A DNA stretch of 64,000 bases from Pseudarthrobacter defluvii (GTDB taxonomy: Bacteria > Actinomycetota > Actinomycetes > Actinomycetales > Micrococcaceae). Both the position numbers and the translations under genes were made by a program. The stretch lies in contig NZ_CP066362.1 in assembly GCF_030323865.1 (NCBI RefSeq), positions 1,550,001-1,614,000 on the forward strand, given 5' to 3'. Below the pieces are notes generated by a model. The model made no database searches. It saw only the letters and a program-made list of their open reading frames with translations, and was not told the origin of the DNA. How positions within the stretch are numbered: position 1 is the first letter of the stretch; each line of letters opens with the position of its first letter. Below, in pieces: positions 1 through 8,214 of this stretch.

Positions 1-147
1 CCTCCTCATTGTGACCGGGATTAATAGTCCCGATGAGGCTCAAGCTAACATAAGCACCCCCTAAAGTCAGTAGCCCCAGGGGCGGCGTTGCAGCATCGTT
101 AGGCCCCCTGTCGGCAGGCCACTCAAAAGAGGGCTGGCCCGCGCAAC

Positions 148-1356
148 TCAGGCAGCCAGCGGCCGTTTGCGTTCCATCAGGCCGCTGAAGAGGGCAACGC
201 CGAAACCGAGGAGCGCCAGGACGGCGCCGACAAGCGCCGGGGCGGTGAAGCCCCATCCCAGGGCAATGACCAGACCGCCGAGAAACGCTCCCAACGCATT
301 GGCGACGTTCAGCGCGGCATGGTTCAGCGAGGATGCCAGTGACGGTGCATCCGGCGAGGCGTCCAGCAGCCGGGTCTGCAGCGCCGGAATCAGCATGGAT
401 CCAGAGGCACCCACCACGAACACCATGACCATGGCGCTCCACGGCCAGTGCGCTGCCACGGCGTAGACCACCAGGGCTACGGCAACAGCCGGAAGGACCC
501 GGTACAGGGTGCCCATGACGGACTTGTCGGCCAGCCGGCCGCCTACGATGTTCCCGGCCACCATGCCCAGCCCATACAGCGCCACCACCAGGGGGATCAG
601 TGCGGACGGGATGCCGGCCACGGCGGTCATGGTGTGCGCGATGTAGGTGTAGGTGGCGAAGAAGCCGCCGAAACCCACGATGCCCACCAGGAGGGCCAGC
701 CACACCTGCAGCCGCTTGAGGGCGCCAAGCTCACGCCGGATGCTCGCATCGGGATGGGTGGCCTGGAAGGGGACGAACTTCCACACCATGGCCAACGCCA
801 GCAGTCCGATGGCACCCACCAGGACAAACAGGAGCCGCCAGCCGAAGGTCTGGCCCAGCCACGTGGCAAACGGTACGCCCACCACGTTGGAGACGCTGAG
901 CCCGGCCATGACCATCGAGATGGCCCAGCCGCGCCGGGTGGCAGGGACCAGGGAGGCGGCGATGACGGCAGCAACTCCGAAGAAGGCCCCGTGCGGGAGG
1001 CCGGCGGCAAAGCGGGATAGGAGCATCGACCCGTAGTCAGGGGCGATGAAAGAACTCAGATTGGCCACCGTGAAGAGCAGCAGGAGGCCGAGCGCCAGTT
1101 TCTTGCGGGGGAGCTTGGCTCCGACGGCGGCCAGCAGGGGAGCGCCGACTACCACTCCCAGCGCGTAGGCGGAGATCAGGTGGCCGGCCTCGGGCGTGCT
1201 GATCCCCAGTCCCTGTTCCACTTCCTTCAGCAGGCCCATCATGGTGAACTCGGTGACACCAATGCCCACACCGCCCATGGCCAGGGCAAAGATGGCCATG
1301 CCGATATTGGGGGCCTTGGTGCCGGCTGCCGTGGACGGGGAAAGAACGCTGCTCAT
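148..1356 (-). CDS. MFS transporter, DHA1 AraJ-like efflux family
   Basis: The 402-residue product is an integral membrane protein with about twelve hydrophobic segments, the usual size for a major facilitator. The N-terminal segment carries the G-V-G-V-T-E-F signature and, after the second helix, a G-x-KLPRKK loop typical of the drug/sugar efflux (AraJ/CmlA-like) DHA1 branch. Proton-driven export of a small molecule is therefore likely, but the substrate cannot be read from sequence. The ATG at 1354-1356 is chosen because the hydrophobic core starts about 20 residues later and a GCAGG precedes it. A longer in-frame start at 1434 would add an unconserved Pro/His-rich leader. It is transcribed divergently from the NUDIX gene at 1525. 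Confidence 0.85.
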   Translation of the reverse strand: MSSVLSPSTAAGTKAPNIGMAIFALAMGGVGIGVTEFTMMGLLKEVEQGLGISTPEAGHLISAYALGVVVGAPLLAAVGAKLPRKKLALGLLLLFTVANLSSFIAPDYGSMLLSRFAAGLPHGAFFGVAAVIAASLVPATRRGWAISMVMAGLSVSNVVGVPFATWLGQTFGWRLLFVLVGAIGLLALAMVWKFVPFQATHPDASIRRELGALKRLQVWLALLVGIVGFGGFFATYTYIAHTMTAVAGIPSALIPLVVALYGLGMVAGNIVGGRLADKSVMGTLYRVLPAVAVALVVYAVAAHWPWSAMVMVFVVGASGSMLIPALQTRLLDASPDAPSLASSLNHAALNVANALGAFLGGLVIALGWGFTAPALVGAVLALLGFGVALFSGLMERKRPLAA

Positions 1357-1512
1357 ATGCCTGCTTTTCGAAGGTGGAACATGGAATGGACGGTGCCACG
1401 GCAATGGGGCAGGAAGATCCGGACAATGTGGCAAACCCCGGGCGGGCAGGAGCTATTCCTGTGGCGTCGGTGGACTGCCGGATGCTGTTCCGGACCTTCC
1501 CATTGTGGCCCA

Positions 1513-1518
1513 TAGAAT
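1513..1518 (+). promoter_or_regulatory. -10 box of leaderless promoter for the NUDIX gene
   Basis: TAGAAT is followed by six bases and then the GTG start codon at 1525. There is no Shine-Dalgarno in the gap. The spacing places the transcription start at the start codon itself. Confidence 0.55.
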
Positions 1519-1524
1519 GGGCCG

Positions 1525-1980
1525 GTGACTGGACTGATACAGGTAGTGGGCGGAGCCGTGGTGGACAACCTGGCCCAGCCGGCGGCAATGCTGGTGGCGC
1601 GGAGGAGCGCCCCGGAGCACCTGGCCGGGCTGTGGGAGTTTCCAGGAGGCAAGGTGGAACCCGGCGAGGAACCCGAAACAGCGCTGGTGCGCGAACTTGC
1701 CGAGGAACTGGGTATCGATGTCCGCCTGGGTTCGGAGCTGCCCGCGGAGGAACCCCAGGGCTGGCCCCTCAATGAGCGCGCCAGCATGCGGGTCTGGTTC
1801 GCCGAAGTGACCAGGGGCGAGGCGATGCCCCTCGAAGAGCATGACGAACTGCGGTGGGTGGACCTGCGGAACCGGCAAGCCGTCCTTGGCCTGCCGTGGA
1901 TTCCGGCGGATTATCCGATTGTCAGTGCCCTCCTGGACTCTGTGGCGGTGCCGGTGCAGGAGCCCCTGGCAAAGGATTGA
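1525..1980 (+). CDS. NUDIX hydrolase, MutT/8-oxo-dGTP diphosphatase-like
   Basis: A 151-residue single-domain NUDIX protein. The NUDIX box is intact: G42-x5-E48-x7-R56-E57-L-A-E60-E61-L-G63, which binds the catalytic Mg2+. Its size, the early A-M-L-V-A-R-R strand and the L-W-E-F-P-G-G-K segment match the MutT/CTP pyrophosphohydrolase group that cleans oxidised nucleotides from the pool. The exact nucleotide cannot be fixed from sequence. The GTG start at 1525 is supported by a -10 box six bases upstream (leaderless). It converges with the radical-SAM gene, with only 34 bases between their stop codons and no clear terminator there. Confidence 0.8.
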   Translation: MTGLIQVVGGAVVDNLAQPAAMLVARRSAPEHLAGLWEFPGGKVEPGEEPETALVRELAEELGIDVRLGSELPAEEPQGWPLNERASMRVWFAEVTRGEAMPLEEHDELRWVDLRNRQAVLGLPWIPADYPIVSALLDSVAVPVQEPLAKD

Positions 1981-2014
1981 ACTCCTGCGACTGACCCCCA
2001 GACCCCCAAGAAAT

Positions 2015-3133
2015 TCAGAACAGTGAGTCCTGCACTCCGGGCCCGGAGGCTGCTGAATCAGCAGGGGAGCCACCCGGAACGGCGACGGGGATGCTGCCTG
2101 CGGGGTACTGCGCCTCTTCCACGCGCGGGTCGTCCAGGTCCGGCTTGTCCAGGTCCCGGTGGCTGAAGCCTGATGAATGCGAAAAACCGTGGCGTGCCTT
2201 GAAGTATCGGACCCTGCCGGCGAGCCACGTCCGGTATTCCTTGGACGCGTAGGAGCCGGTGCCGTACAGCCGCCGGTAGCGGCCGGCCAGTTCGGGGTGG
2301 TTGGCCGCGATCCACTTCATGAACCACTCCCTGGTGCCGGGCTTCAGGTACAGGGCACCCGCGGTGACGCCGGTTGCGCCCGCCGCCGCCAACGAGCCGA
2401 ACAGCGAATCGAGTGCTTCGTCGCTGTCGGACAACCACGGCAGGATGGGCATGGCCATCACCCCGCAGGGCAGTCCCGCTTCGCGGAGCCGGGACACCAG
2501 CCGGAGCCGGGCCCTGGGTCCGGGCGTCCCGGGTTCGATCGCCTCGGACAGGGCTTCGTTGGTCATGGCCAGCGAAATGCCGAGCCCTACGGGGACCTGC
2601 GTGGCGGCGCTCTTGAGCAGCGGGATGTCCCTCGCCAGCAGGGTTCCCTTGGTGAGGATGGACAGGGGAGTGCCGGACTCCGCCAGGGCGTTAATGATTC
2701 CCGGCATGAGGCGGTACCGGCCCTCGGCCCGCTGGTAGGGGTCGGTGTTGGTGCCCAGCGCCACCTGCTGGCGGGTCCAGGAAGCCTTGTTCAGTTCCTT
2801 GCGCAGGACCTCCGCCGCGTTCACCTTCACCACTACCTGGCTGTCGAAGTCCATGCCGGCGTCGAAATCCAGGTACGTGTGCGTCTTGCGGGCAAAGCAG
2901 TAGACGCAGGCGTGGCTGCAGCCGCGATAGGGATTGACGGTCCATTCGAACGGCATCTTCGACCCCGCCGGCACCCTGTTGAGCACCGTTTTGGCAGTGA
3001 CCTCGTGGAATGTGATGCCGGCGAACTCAGGCGTGGTGACGGAGCGGACCAGGCCCGCCAGCGGAAGCAAGGCGGGAGCGGCCGCGCCTGCGGGGTTGGG
3101 TGTGGGCACCAGTGCTTGCGCTTCCCATCTCAT
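2015..3133 (-). CDS. Radical SAM protein of the Rv2578c/SplB-like family
   Basis: Counting from the ATG at 3131-3133 the protein has 372 residues. It carries the radical-SAM cluster motif C72-x3-C76-x2-C79 within G-C-S-H-A-C-V-Y-C-F, preceded by N-P-Y-R-G, as in Rv2578c-type proteins distantly related to spore photoproduct lyase. The cluster would cleave S-adenosylmethionine to a 5'-deoxyadenosyl radical; the substrate is unknown. An upstream ATG at 3151 lies inside the probable LexA operator, and a -10 box sits six bases before the 3133 ATG, so 3133 is preferred. I recall the M. tuberculosis homologue being listed as DNA-damage inducible, which fits the operator here. A role in DNA photoproduct or nucleic-acid repair is plausible but inferred. 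Confidence 0.75.
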   Translation of the reverse strand: MRWEAQALVPTPNPAGAAAPALLPLAGLVRSVTTPEFAGITFHEVTAKTVLNRVPAGSKMPFEWTVNPYRGCSHACVYCFARKTHTYLDFDAGMDFDSQVVVKVNAAEVLRKELNKASWTRQQVALGTNTDPYQRAEGRYRLMPGIINALAESGTPLSILTKGTLLARDIPLLKSAATQVPVGLGISLAMTNEALSEAIEPGTPGPRARLRLVSRLREAGLPCGVMAMPILPWLSDSDEALDSLFGSLAAAGATGVTAGALYLKPGTREWFMKWIAANHPELAGRYRRLYGTGSYASKEYRTWLAGRVRYFKARHGFSHSSGFSHRDLDKPDLDDPRVEEAQYPAGSIPVAVPGGSPADSAASGPGVQDSLF

Positions 3134-3139
3134 GCCTCC

Positions 3140-3168
3140 ATTCGAAAACATGTTCGAATGTAAGTCAA
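3140..3168 (-). promoter_or_regulatory. Promoter overlapped by a probable LexA (SOS) box
   Basis: On the minus strand TTGACT (3163-3168) and TCGAAT (3140-3145) are separated by 17 bases, with the ATG six bases further on. The palindrome TCGAAAACATGTTCGA (3142-3157) occupies the spacer. It differs at one position from the actinobacterial SOS consensus TCGAAC-N4-GTTCGA. Confidence 0.65.
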
Positions 3169-3211
3169 GGCCGCAACACCTCCCGTCGGCCCCATCCCTG
3201 CTGAAAGAGTG

Positions 3212-3868
3212 TCAGCGCTGCAGTTCCCACGTGACGGTCACGGCCGCGTCCACCCGGTTTTCCCCGGGCTCCACCGCCAGGGACTCGGTGGCGGATGTCC
3301 GCTGCAGCCCGGCAAGCGGTACGGGGCCTGAAGCCGGGCGCTGGTCCGTCACGGACAACACCCGCCCCAGGGTGGCCGAGGCCAGGGCGGCGTACTGCCC
3401 GGCAGTGTGGAACGCGTCCTCCCACGCGGCATCCCGTGCCTGTGCCCGGATGGCGGAATCATCGGACAGGACCAGCTGCAGGCTGTTGAGCCGGGCAGCG
3501 TCCCCGGCCGCGCGGACGGCTTCCGAAACCGTGCCCGATGCGCTGCTGAGATCCTTCAACCTCACCAGAAGACTGCCGGCTGCCACGTAGCCCACGAGTT
3601 TTTGTCCTTCCCCGTCCCGCCAGGCGAGGTCGGCCCGGACGCTCAGCCCAGCGGTCCGGAGATCGGCCGGGGCAACGCCGCGGCCGCGGAGCGCGGATCC
3701 CACAGCAGCCAGGGCCCCGCCCGCTGCCGCATACGCTTCCTGCACCGACCCTGCCCGGCACTCCACGCCTACTGAAACCAGCATCAGATCCGGGGCCGCC
3801 TCCGCGGAGCCCGTTCCCGTCACGGTGACCGTGCCTGCTCCAACCTGCACATGGGGGTCCTCAACCAT
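3212..3868 (-). CDS. SIMPL domain (DUF541) protein
   Basis: A 218-residue protein that is almost entirely one SIMPL/DUF541 domain: an early V-T-V-T-G-T-G-S-A strand, an alternating V-S-V-G-V-E strand, and the C-terminal V-D-A-A-V-T-V-T-W-E-L strand. I see no signal peptide, unlike many periplasmic homologues, so a cytoplasmic product is likely. Members have been linked to oxidative-stress tolerance and signalling, but the biochemical activity is unclear. The ATG at 3866-3868 shares a base with the TAA stop of the upstream HExxH gene (TAATG), so the two are translationally coupled. Confidence 0.75.
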   Translation of the reverse strand: MVEDPHVQVGAGTVTVTGTGSAEAAPDLMLVSVGVECRAGSVQEAYAAAGGALAAVGSALRGRGVAPADLRTAGLSVRADLAWRDGEGQKLVGYVAAGSLLVRLKDLSSASGTVSEAVRAAGDAARLNSLQLVLSDDSAIRAQARDAAWEDAFHTAGQYAALASATLGRVLSVTDQRPASGPVPLAGLQRTSATESLAVEPGENRVDAAVTVTWELQR

Positions 3869-4317
3869 TACATCCGCCTCCCCGTAAGGGGGTAACCGCC
3901 CGCGGCCAGCCCCGCCTGCCGTTCAAAGATGTTCGCCGTCCCCGGATTTCCCGTGCGCAGCACGGACCAGCCGGCGGCTGCGAGGTACAACGGGATAAAC
4001 GGCAGCCCCAGGCACCACGCGTACTGGCTGCAGTGCCGTTCCTCATGTCCCAGGAGCGCCGGCCGGGACGCCAGCTCCTCGGCTGTGCTGCGGCACAGCA
4101 CCACATTGCCCAGGGTGTAGGCGTGCGCAAAGGGCACCCGCCAGCGGTAACCCGCGGCGATGACCAGGCCCCGGGGGCCGCGGCTGATGCGCGTCCGGGC
4201 GGCGAGGGCGACGGCGAGCCCGGCCAGGGTGCTTCCGTTAAGGAGGTTGGCTGCCCGCCTGAGCCGCTGGGCCGTCGTCGGGCCCTCAAGGGAACCCCTG
4301 CGCTGCCGCAAAGTCAT
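3868..4317 (-). CDS. Small HExxH-motif protein of unknown function
   Basis: A 149-residue protein of a family I do not recognise by name. It contains H91-E-E-R-H95, an HExxH zinc-metalloprotease motif, with a glutamate at E132 that could be the third ligand. A hydrophobic stretch at 104-120 could anchor it in the membrane. The start at 4315-4317 is favoured because TACCAT, a -10 box, sits exactly six bases upstream; a longer frame from 4407 has no such support. It overlaps the SIMPL gene start. Peptidase activity is suggested by the motif only. The protein is short for a gluzincin, so a non-proteolytic zinc protein is also possible. Confidence 0.6.
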   Translation of the reverse strand: MTLRQRRGSLEGPTTAQRLRRAANLLNGSTLAGLAVALAARTRISRGPRGLVIAAGYRWRVPFAHAYTLGNVVLCRSTAEELASRPALLGHEERHCSQYAWCLGLPFIPLYLAAAGWSVLRTGNPGTANIFERQAGLAAGGYPLTGRRM

Positions 4318-4323
4318 GAGGCC

Positions 4324-4329
4324 ATGGTA
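4324..4329 (-). promoter_or_regulatory. -10 box of leaderless promoter for the HExxH gene
   Basis: TACCAT on the minus strand, followed by six bases and the ATG at 4317. It repeats the spacing seen at other genes in the window. Confidence 0.4.
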
Positions 4330-4426
4330 GCCGGAGGGTTCTACTAGACTGGAGGGCAGTGGCCGCCGGTCCTGCCGGCGAGCCCTGACCTGGTCATTGA
4401 ATGCCACTGACGTTCAGCATTCATCC

Positions 4427-4507
4427 ATGACCTGCCAGCGACGGACACGCCGGGCGGGAAACCGCGCGCGGCTGCCCCGCCCGCCGGCAGCCACGACTCG
4501 TAGCTAA
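4427..4507 (+). CDS. Arg-rich 26-residue upstream ORF before pheS (putative leader peptide)
   Basis: An ATG at 4427 opens a 26-codon frame ending in TAA at 4505-4507, nine bases before the pheS ATG. The peptide begins M-T-C-Q-R-R-T-R-R-A-G and holds eight arginines and three clustered prolines, with no phenylalanine. A perfect 8-bp stem, CGGGCGGG (4451-4458) with CCCGCCCG (4476-4483), lies inside it. No run of T follows, so it is not a simple terminator. Translation has not been shown. It may be a leader peptide that gates pheS translation, or a chance frame in GC-rich DNA. Confidence 0.3.
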   Translation: MTCQRRTRRAGNRARLPRPPAATTRS

Positions 4508-4516
4508 GAACAGTAG

Positions 4517-5578
4517 ATGACTGAAACTTTGCCGGGCGCCGCCATTCCGAACCCCACGGATGAGGCCGCCATCAACGCCGCTGTAGACCAGGCCATCACC
4601 GCCATTGCCGGTGCGGCCACCCTTGACGAGCTGAAGGCGGTGCGCCTTGCCCACAGTGGCGAGAAGTCCCCGCTCAGCCTTGCCAACCGTGAGATCGGCC
4701 GGTTGCCCAAGGACCAGAAGGCGCTCGCCGGAAAGCTGATGGGTGCCTCCCGCGGGAAGGTCAACAAGGCGCTCGCCGAGCGCGCCGAAGTGCTGGAGGC
4801 TGAGAACGACGCCCGGATCCTGGTGGAGGAAACCGTGGATGTCACGGCCGCTCCGCGCCGCCGCCGTGCCGGTGCCCGCCACCCGCTCTCCACGCTGCAG
4901 GACCGCGTGGCGGACATCTTCGTGGGCATGGGCTGGGAAATCGCCGAGGGCCCGGAGGTGGAGTCGGAGTGGTTCAACTTCGATGCCCTGAACTTCAAGC
5001 CGGACCACCCTGCCCGCGAAATGCAGGACACCTTCTTCGTGGAACCTCCGGAGGCGCACCTGGTCATGCGCACCCACACTTCCCCGGTGCAGGTGCGGTC
5101 CATGCTGGAGCGCGAGGTGCCCATCTACGTGCTGTGCCCGGGCAAGGTGTTCCGCACCGATGAGCTCGATGCCACGCACACGCCGGTGTTCCACCAGTTC
5201 GAAGGCCTGGCCATCGACAAGGGCCTGACGATGGCCGACCTGCTCGGAACCCTGGAGCATTTCACCCGGCAGATGTTCGGCGACGAGGCGAAGGTACGGC
5301 TGCGGCCCAACTACTTCCCGTTCACCGAGCCCTCCGCCGAGCTGGACATCTTCCACCCCGGCGCCAAGGGCGGACCCCGCTGGATCGAGTGGGGCGGCTG
5401 CGGCATGGTCAACCCCAACGTCCTGCGCGCCGCCGGCATCGATCCGGAGGTCTATTCAGGTTTTGCCTTCGGCATGGGCATCGAGCGTGCCCTCATGTTC
5501 CGCAATGAGGTGGGGGACATGCGCGACATGATCGAAGGCGATGTACGGTTCAGCGAGCACTTCGGGATGGAGATTTAA
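4517..5578 (+). CDS. pheS: Phenylalanine-tRNA ligase alpha subunit
   Basis: The 353-residue catalytic subunit of the (alpha-beta)2 enzyme that charges tRNA-Phe. The N-terminal 100 residues are the expected tRNA-binding coiled coil. The class II core follows, with motif 2 around F-H-Q-F-E-G-L (near 226) and motif 3 as [12 protein letters not shown] (near 316-327), which bind ATP and aminoacyl-adenylate. Full length for the family. pheT starts two bases after its stop codon. No Shine-Dalgarno is evident before the ATG; the leader holds a short Arg-rich ORF and a GC hairpin. Confidence 0.97.
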   Translation: MTETLPGAAIPNPTDEAAINAAVDQAITAIAGAATLDELKAVRLAHSGEKSPLSLANREIGRLPKDQKALAGKLMGASRGKVNKALAERAEVLEAENDARILVEETVDVTAAPRRRRAGARHPLSTLQDRVADIFVGMGWEIAEGPEVESEWFNFDALNFKPDHPAREMQDTFFVEPPEAHLVMRTHTSPVQVRSMLEREVPIYVLCPGKVFRTDELDATHTPVFHQFEGLAIDKGLTMADLLGTLEHFTRQMFGDEAKVRLRPNYFPFTEPSAELDIFHPGAKGGPRWIEWGGCGMVNPNVLRAAGIDPEVYSGFAFGMGIERALMFRNEVGDMRDMIEGDVRFSEHFGMEI

Positions 5579-5580
5579 CA

Positions 5581-8124
5581 GTGCGTATCCCACTTTCCTG
5601 GCTGCGTGAATTCGCGGCAGTACCGGCCGAAGCAACGGCCGAAGACGTCATGGCAGAGCTGGTCAAGGTCGGCTTCGAGGAGGAGGCGGTCCACCGCCCC
5701 ACGGAAACCCTGCGCGGCCCCATAGTGGTGGGCCAGGTCCTGAGCCTGGTCAAGGAACCGCAGAGCAACGGCAAGACCATCAACTGGTGCCAGGTCCGCG
5801 TTGTCCCCGAAGGCAAGGAACAGACCCTCACGGGGGACGGCATCGACCCCTCCGGTGTGCAGGGCATCATCTGTGGCGCCCACAACTTCGTGGAAGGAGA
5901 CAAGGTGGTGGTCACCCTCCCGGGTGCCGTGCTGCCCGGCGACTTCCACATCTCCGCCCGCAAGACCTATGGCCACCTCTCCGCCGGCATGATCGCCTCC
6001 GTCCGCGAACTGGGGATCGGCGAGGACCACGACGGCATCCTGGTGCTGTCCCGCATCGGGCTTGACCCGGAAGTGGGCACCGACGCCATGGAGCTGCTGG
6101 GCCTCTACGACCAGGCGGCGGAAATCAACGTCACCCCGGACCGCGGCTACGCCTTCTCCATCCGCGGCGTGGCCCGCGAATACGCGCACGCCACCGGAAC
6201 CTCCTTCACGGATCCCGCATCCAGGGTGCAGGCCCCGGCCGAGCTTTCCGGCGGCTACGGCATCAAGCTCAATGACGATGCCCCCATCTACGGCAAGCCC
6301 GGCTGCGACCGCTTCGTAGCACGCACCGTTCGTGGAGTGGATGCAACGAAGCCGACGCCCCAGTGGATGGTGTCCCGGCTCCGGCTGGCCGGCATCCGTT
6401 CCATCTCGCTGCCGGTGGACATTTCCAACTACGTCATGCTCGAGCTGGGCCAGCCCACCCACTGCTACGACTTGGACAAGCTGTCCGGGGACATCGTGGT
6501 GCGGCGCGCTTCCGCCGGCGAGAAGATCACCACGTTGGACGGCAAGGAACGCACCCTTGATGCCGAGGACCTGCTGATCACCGACGACTCCGGCGCCATC
6601 GGGATCGCCGGCGTCATGGGCGGCGCGGCGACTGAGGTGAGCGATTCGACGTCGAACGTCCTGGTGGAGTCGGCGCACTTCGACGAGGTGTCCATCGGGC
6701 GCTCGCGGCGCCGGCACAAGCTGCCGTCCGAGGCTTCCAAGCGCTTCGAGCGCGGCGTGGACTGGCAAGTGGCCGGCATCGCCGCCCAGCGCGTGGTGGA
6801 CCTCCTGGTGGAACTGGCCGGCGGCACGGCAGATGAGACCGGCACCGACGTCGGCACCGCTCCCGAAACCGTCACCATCGAGCTGCCCGCAGGCTTCGCC
6901 GCCGCGCGGATCGGCATCGACTTCACCGAGGACCAGATCGTCACCTCCCTTGAGGACCTGGGTGCTGCAGTGGTGAAGAACGACGGCGGCTGGACCGTTA
7001 CGCCGCCCAGTTGGCGCAGCGACCTGGAGACCAAGGAAGACCTGACCGAGGAGATCGCCCGGCTGGTGGGTTACGACAAGATCCCCGCCACGCTTCCGGT
7101 GGCCCCTCCCGGCCGCGGCCTCACCAGGGTCCAGCAGCAGCGCCGGCGCCTGATCCAGGCCCTGGCGGACTTCGGGCTTACCGAGGTCCTGGCGTACCCG
7201 TTCGTGTCCAAGGCCGCCAATGACACCTTCGGGGTGGCGGAGCAGGGTGCGGAGCGGAGCGCCGTCAAGCTCGCCAACCCCATCAGCGAGGAGCACGGCT
7301 ACCTGCGCACCTCCATCCTGCCCGGGTTGATCGAGGTGGCCAAGCGGAACCACTCGCGCGGCTTCCGTGACCTGGCCCTCTTCGAATCCGGCCTGGTGTT
7401 CCTGCCCGGTGAAAGCGTGGGCACAGCCTCCATCCCGCCGCTGGGAATCAAGCCCTCCGACGAGGTGCTGGACGACCTGTTCGACGGCGTCCCGGAGCAG
7501 CCGTTCCACCTCGCCGCGGTCCTCACCGGCCACGATTCCCCGGCAGCCGCGTCCCACACCCCCCGGGCGTGGGACTGGGCCGATGCGCTGGACGTTGCCC
7601 GCCTTGCCGGCGATGTCCTCGGCGTGGACCTTGTGGTCAGCCAGGGCAGCCACCAGGCATTCCATCCCGGCCGCACCGCCAGGCTTGCACTGCGGACGGG
7701 GGAAACCGTGGGGTACGCGGGCGAACTGCATCCCAAGCTGCTGGCAGCCTCGGACATGCCGGCCCGTTCCGTTGCACTGGAAATCAACGCCGACGCCCTG
7801 TTTGAGGCGGCTCCGGACGTGATCGTGGCCCGCCATATCTCCACGTTCCCCGTGGCAACCCAGGATGTGGCCCTGGTGGTTCCGGCCGACGTGCCGGCAG
7901 ACGAGGTTCTCGCCGCACTCCGCGAAGGGGCCGGTGAGCTGCTGGAGGACGTGGCGCTGTTCGACGTCTATGCAGGCAAGGGCATCGAGGAAGGCAGGAA
8001 GTCGCTGGCCTTCGGACTCCGTTTCCGTGCCGCTGACCGCACCCTGACCGCCGATGAAGCCTCGGCAGCCCGCGAAAGCGCCGTGGCCCTCGCGGCCGAG
8101 CGCTTCGGAGCTGTCCAGCGCTAA
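5581..8124 (+). CDS. pheT: Phenylalanine-tRNA ligase beta subunit
   Basis: The 847-residue beta subunit, starting with GTG two bases after pheS. The order is as expected: an N-terminal EMAP-like tRNA-binding fold (about 40-150), B3/B4 editing domain (about 220-390) that hydrolyses Tyr-tRNA-Phe, B5 domain (about 410-480), a catalytically inert class II-like core, and the C-terminal ferredoxin-fold anticodon-binding domain (last 95 residues, with R-H-I-S-T-F-P near 760). Length is normal. A strong bidirectional hairpin follows at 8144-8181 and ends the pheST transcript. Confidence 0.97.
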   Translation: MRIPLSWLREFAAVPAEATAEDVMAELVKVGFEEEAVHRPTETLRGPIVVGQVLSLVKEPQSNGKTINWCQVRVVPEGKEQTLTGDGIDPSGVQGIICGAHNFVEGDKVVVTLPGAVLPGDFHISARKTYGHLSAGMIASVRELGIGEDHDGILVLSRIGLDPEVGTDAMELLGLYDQAAEINVTPDRGYAFSIRGVAREYAHATGTSFTDPASRVQAPAELSGGYGIKLNDDAPIYGKPGCDRFVARTVRGVDATKPTPQWMVSRLRLAGIRSISLPVDISNYVMLELGQPTHCYDLDKLSGDIVVRRASAGEKITTLDGKERTLDAEDLLITDDSGAIGIAGVMGGAATEVSDSTSNVLVESAHFDEVSIGRSRRRHKLPSEASKRFERGVDWQVAGIAAQRVVDLLVELAGGTADETGTDVGTAPETVTIELPAGFAAARIGIDFTEDQIVTSLEDLGAAVVKNDGGWTVTPPSWRSDLETKEDLTEEIARLVGYDKIPATLPVAPPGRGLTRVQQQRRRLIQALADFGLTEVLAYPFVSKAANDTFGVAEQGAERSAVKLANPISEEHGYLRTSILPGLIEVAKRNHSRGFRDLALFESGLVFLPGESVGTASIPPLGIKPSDEVLDDLFDGVPEQPFHLAAVLTGHDSPAAASHTPRAWDWADALDVARLAGDVLGVDLVVSQGSHQAFHPGRTARLALRTGETVGYAGELHPKLLAASDMPARSVALEINADALFEAAPDVIVARHISTFPVATQDVALVVPADVPADEVLAALREGAGELLEDVALFDVYAGKGIEEGRKSLAFGLRFRAADRTLTADEASAARESAVALAAERFGAVQR

Positions 8125-8143
8125 CGGCAGCCCCAACAAATCC

Positions 8144-8181
8144 GAAAGTCCCCGCAATCCTCATGGGTTGCGGGGACTTTC
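8144..8181. terminator. Bidirectional terminator between pheT and the quinone oxidoreductase
   Basis: GAAAGTCCCCGCAA (8144-8157) is the perfect inverse of 8168-8181, giving a 14-bp stem with a 10-base loop. The A/T ends on each side serve both converging genes. Confidence 0.8.
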
Positions 8182-8214
8182 TGCTGGCGGCGTGTTTTGG
8201 CCGACGACCATATG

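Noticed and set aside
1..147. Riboswitch-like fold at the left edge (CGGGA/TCCCG and CCTCAT/ATGAGG pairs)
   Set aside because: Short interrupted stem, downstream of the MFS gene rather than upstream of one, and cut by the window edge.
4351..4516. T-box or Phe attenuator before pheS
   Set aside because: No T-box consensus, no Phe codons in the short ORF and no T run after the GC hairpin.
5575..8157. An 860-codon open frame on the minus strand opposite pheT
   Set aside because: High GC content with strong third-position bias leaves the opposite frame open. The product lacks any family motif, while pheT on the other strand is complete.
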